Source: an uncultured Ectothiorhodospiraceae bacterium (GTDB lineage: Bacteria; Pseudomonadota; Gammaproteobacteria; UBA9214). Taken from it: 52,488 nt of DNA. Below, one piece after another: positions 52,452-52,488 of the stretch; the first letter of the stretch is position 1; each line of letters begins with the position of its first letter. The notes beneath the pieces were generated by a model. The model worked only from the letters and a program-made list of their open reading frames with translations. It ran no database searches and was not told where the DNA came from. A program made the position numbers and the translations under genes. Where the stretch lies: assembly GCA_947258845.1 (NCBI GenBank), contig CAMYJZ010000006.1, forward strand, positions 1 to 52,488, in the 5' to 3' direction.

Positions 52452-52488
52452 TACGCCGTAAATAATCCAGCTCGATCAATCCACCCGG

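Overview
The window is a chromosomal segment of a fairly GC-rich gammaproteobacterium. This is inferred from the ISC operon in its gammaproteobacterial form (iscR-iscS-iscA-hscB-hscA-fdx-iscX), the ffs-dnaX-ebfC-recR block, the mltF / tadA / guaA neighbourhood, and a BarA-type hybrid kinase. The species cannot be named from the sequence. A malyl-CoA lyase with a malate thiokinase-like CoA ligase, a glycolate dehydrogenase operon and a small c-type cytochrome fit an organism that handles much glycolate or glyoxylate, such as an autotroph or C1 metaboliser; that lifestyle is an inference.

Layout. 1-3485 (minus): start of ndk, then a three-gene malyl-CoA module (mcl-mtkA-mtkB). 3829-9204 (minus): ISC iron-sulphur operon under iscR, with no iscU between iscS and iscA and a 145-bp inverted-repeat element between hscB and hscA. 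9356-9877: DUF1249 gene. 10061-14639 (plus): glcDEF plus a rhodanese. 14640-19274: two clusters of a dispersed repeat flanking orn, an M48 protease, a tiny cytochrome c, a pterin carbinolamine dehydratase, rsgA and hinT. 19275-22018 (minus): recR, ebfC, dnaX and the SRP RNA. 22303-29499 (minus): a small secreted protein and a sensory cluster (NarL-type regulator, TonB receptor, periplasmic binding protein, BarA-like kinase). 29742-41165: mostly accessory single genes (sdaA, secreted hydrolases, sterol desaturase family, a DedA-type/rhodanese fusion, an RraA-like protein, a CheR-like protein, an Old Yellow Enzyme, a PEBP protein). 39060-43000 holds decayed genes (a CapA-like pseudogene, a JDVT-CTERM tail without its protein) and a foreign-looking lipoprotein. 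43165-43978: two tRNA-Ser genes among tandem copies and fragments of tRNA-Ser. 44085-47070: mltF, a metallo-beta-lactamase-fold hydrolase and tadA. 47061-50704: an apparent compound insertion at the 3' end of guaA carrying purE-purK and a toxin-antitoxin pair. 50685-52271: guaA.

How the genes work together. GlcDEF oxidises glycolate to glyoxylate. Malyl-CoA lyase can condense glyoxylate with acetyl-CoA, and the adjacent ligase can turn malyl-CoA into malate with recovery of ATP, an alternative to malate synthase. The sensory cluster looks like a trans-envelope relay: outer-membrane receptor, periplasmic binding protein, tripartite kinase and probably the adjacent response regulator.

The most notable structures are the three copies of a guaA-3'-end-like sequence that divide the guaA-tadA interval into two cargo segments, the exact 175-bp spacing of tRNA-Ser gene and fragments, the missing iscU, the TonB receptor/binding protein/BarA cluster, and four families of short repeats. 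No CRISPR array, complete insertion sequence, integrase or transposase gene was seen.
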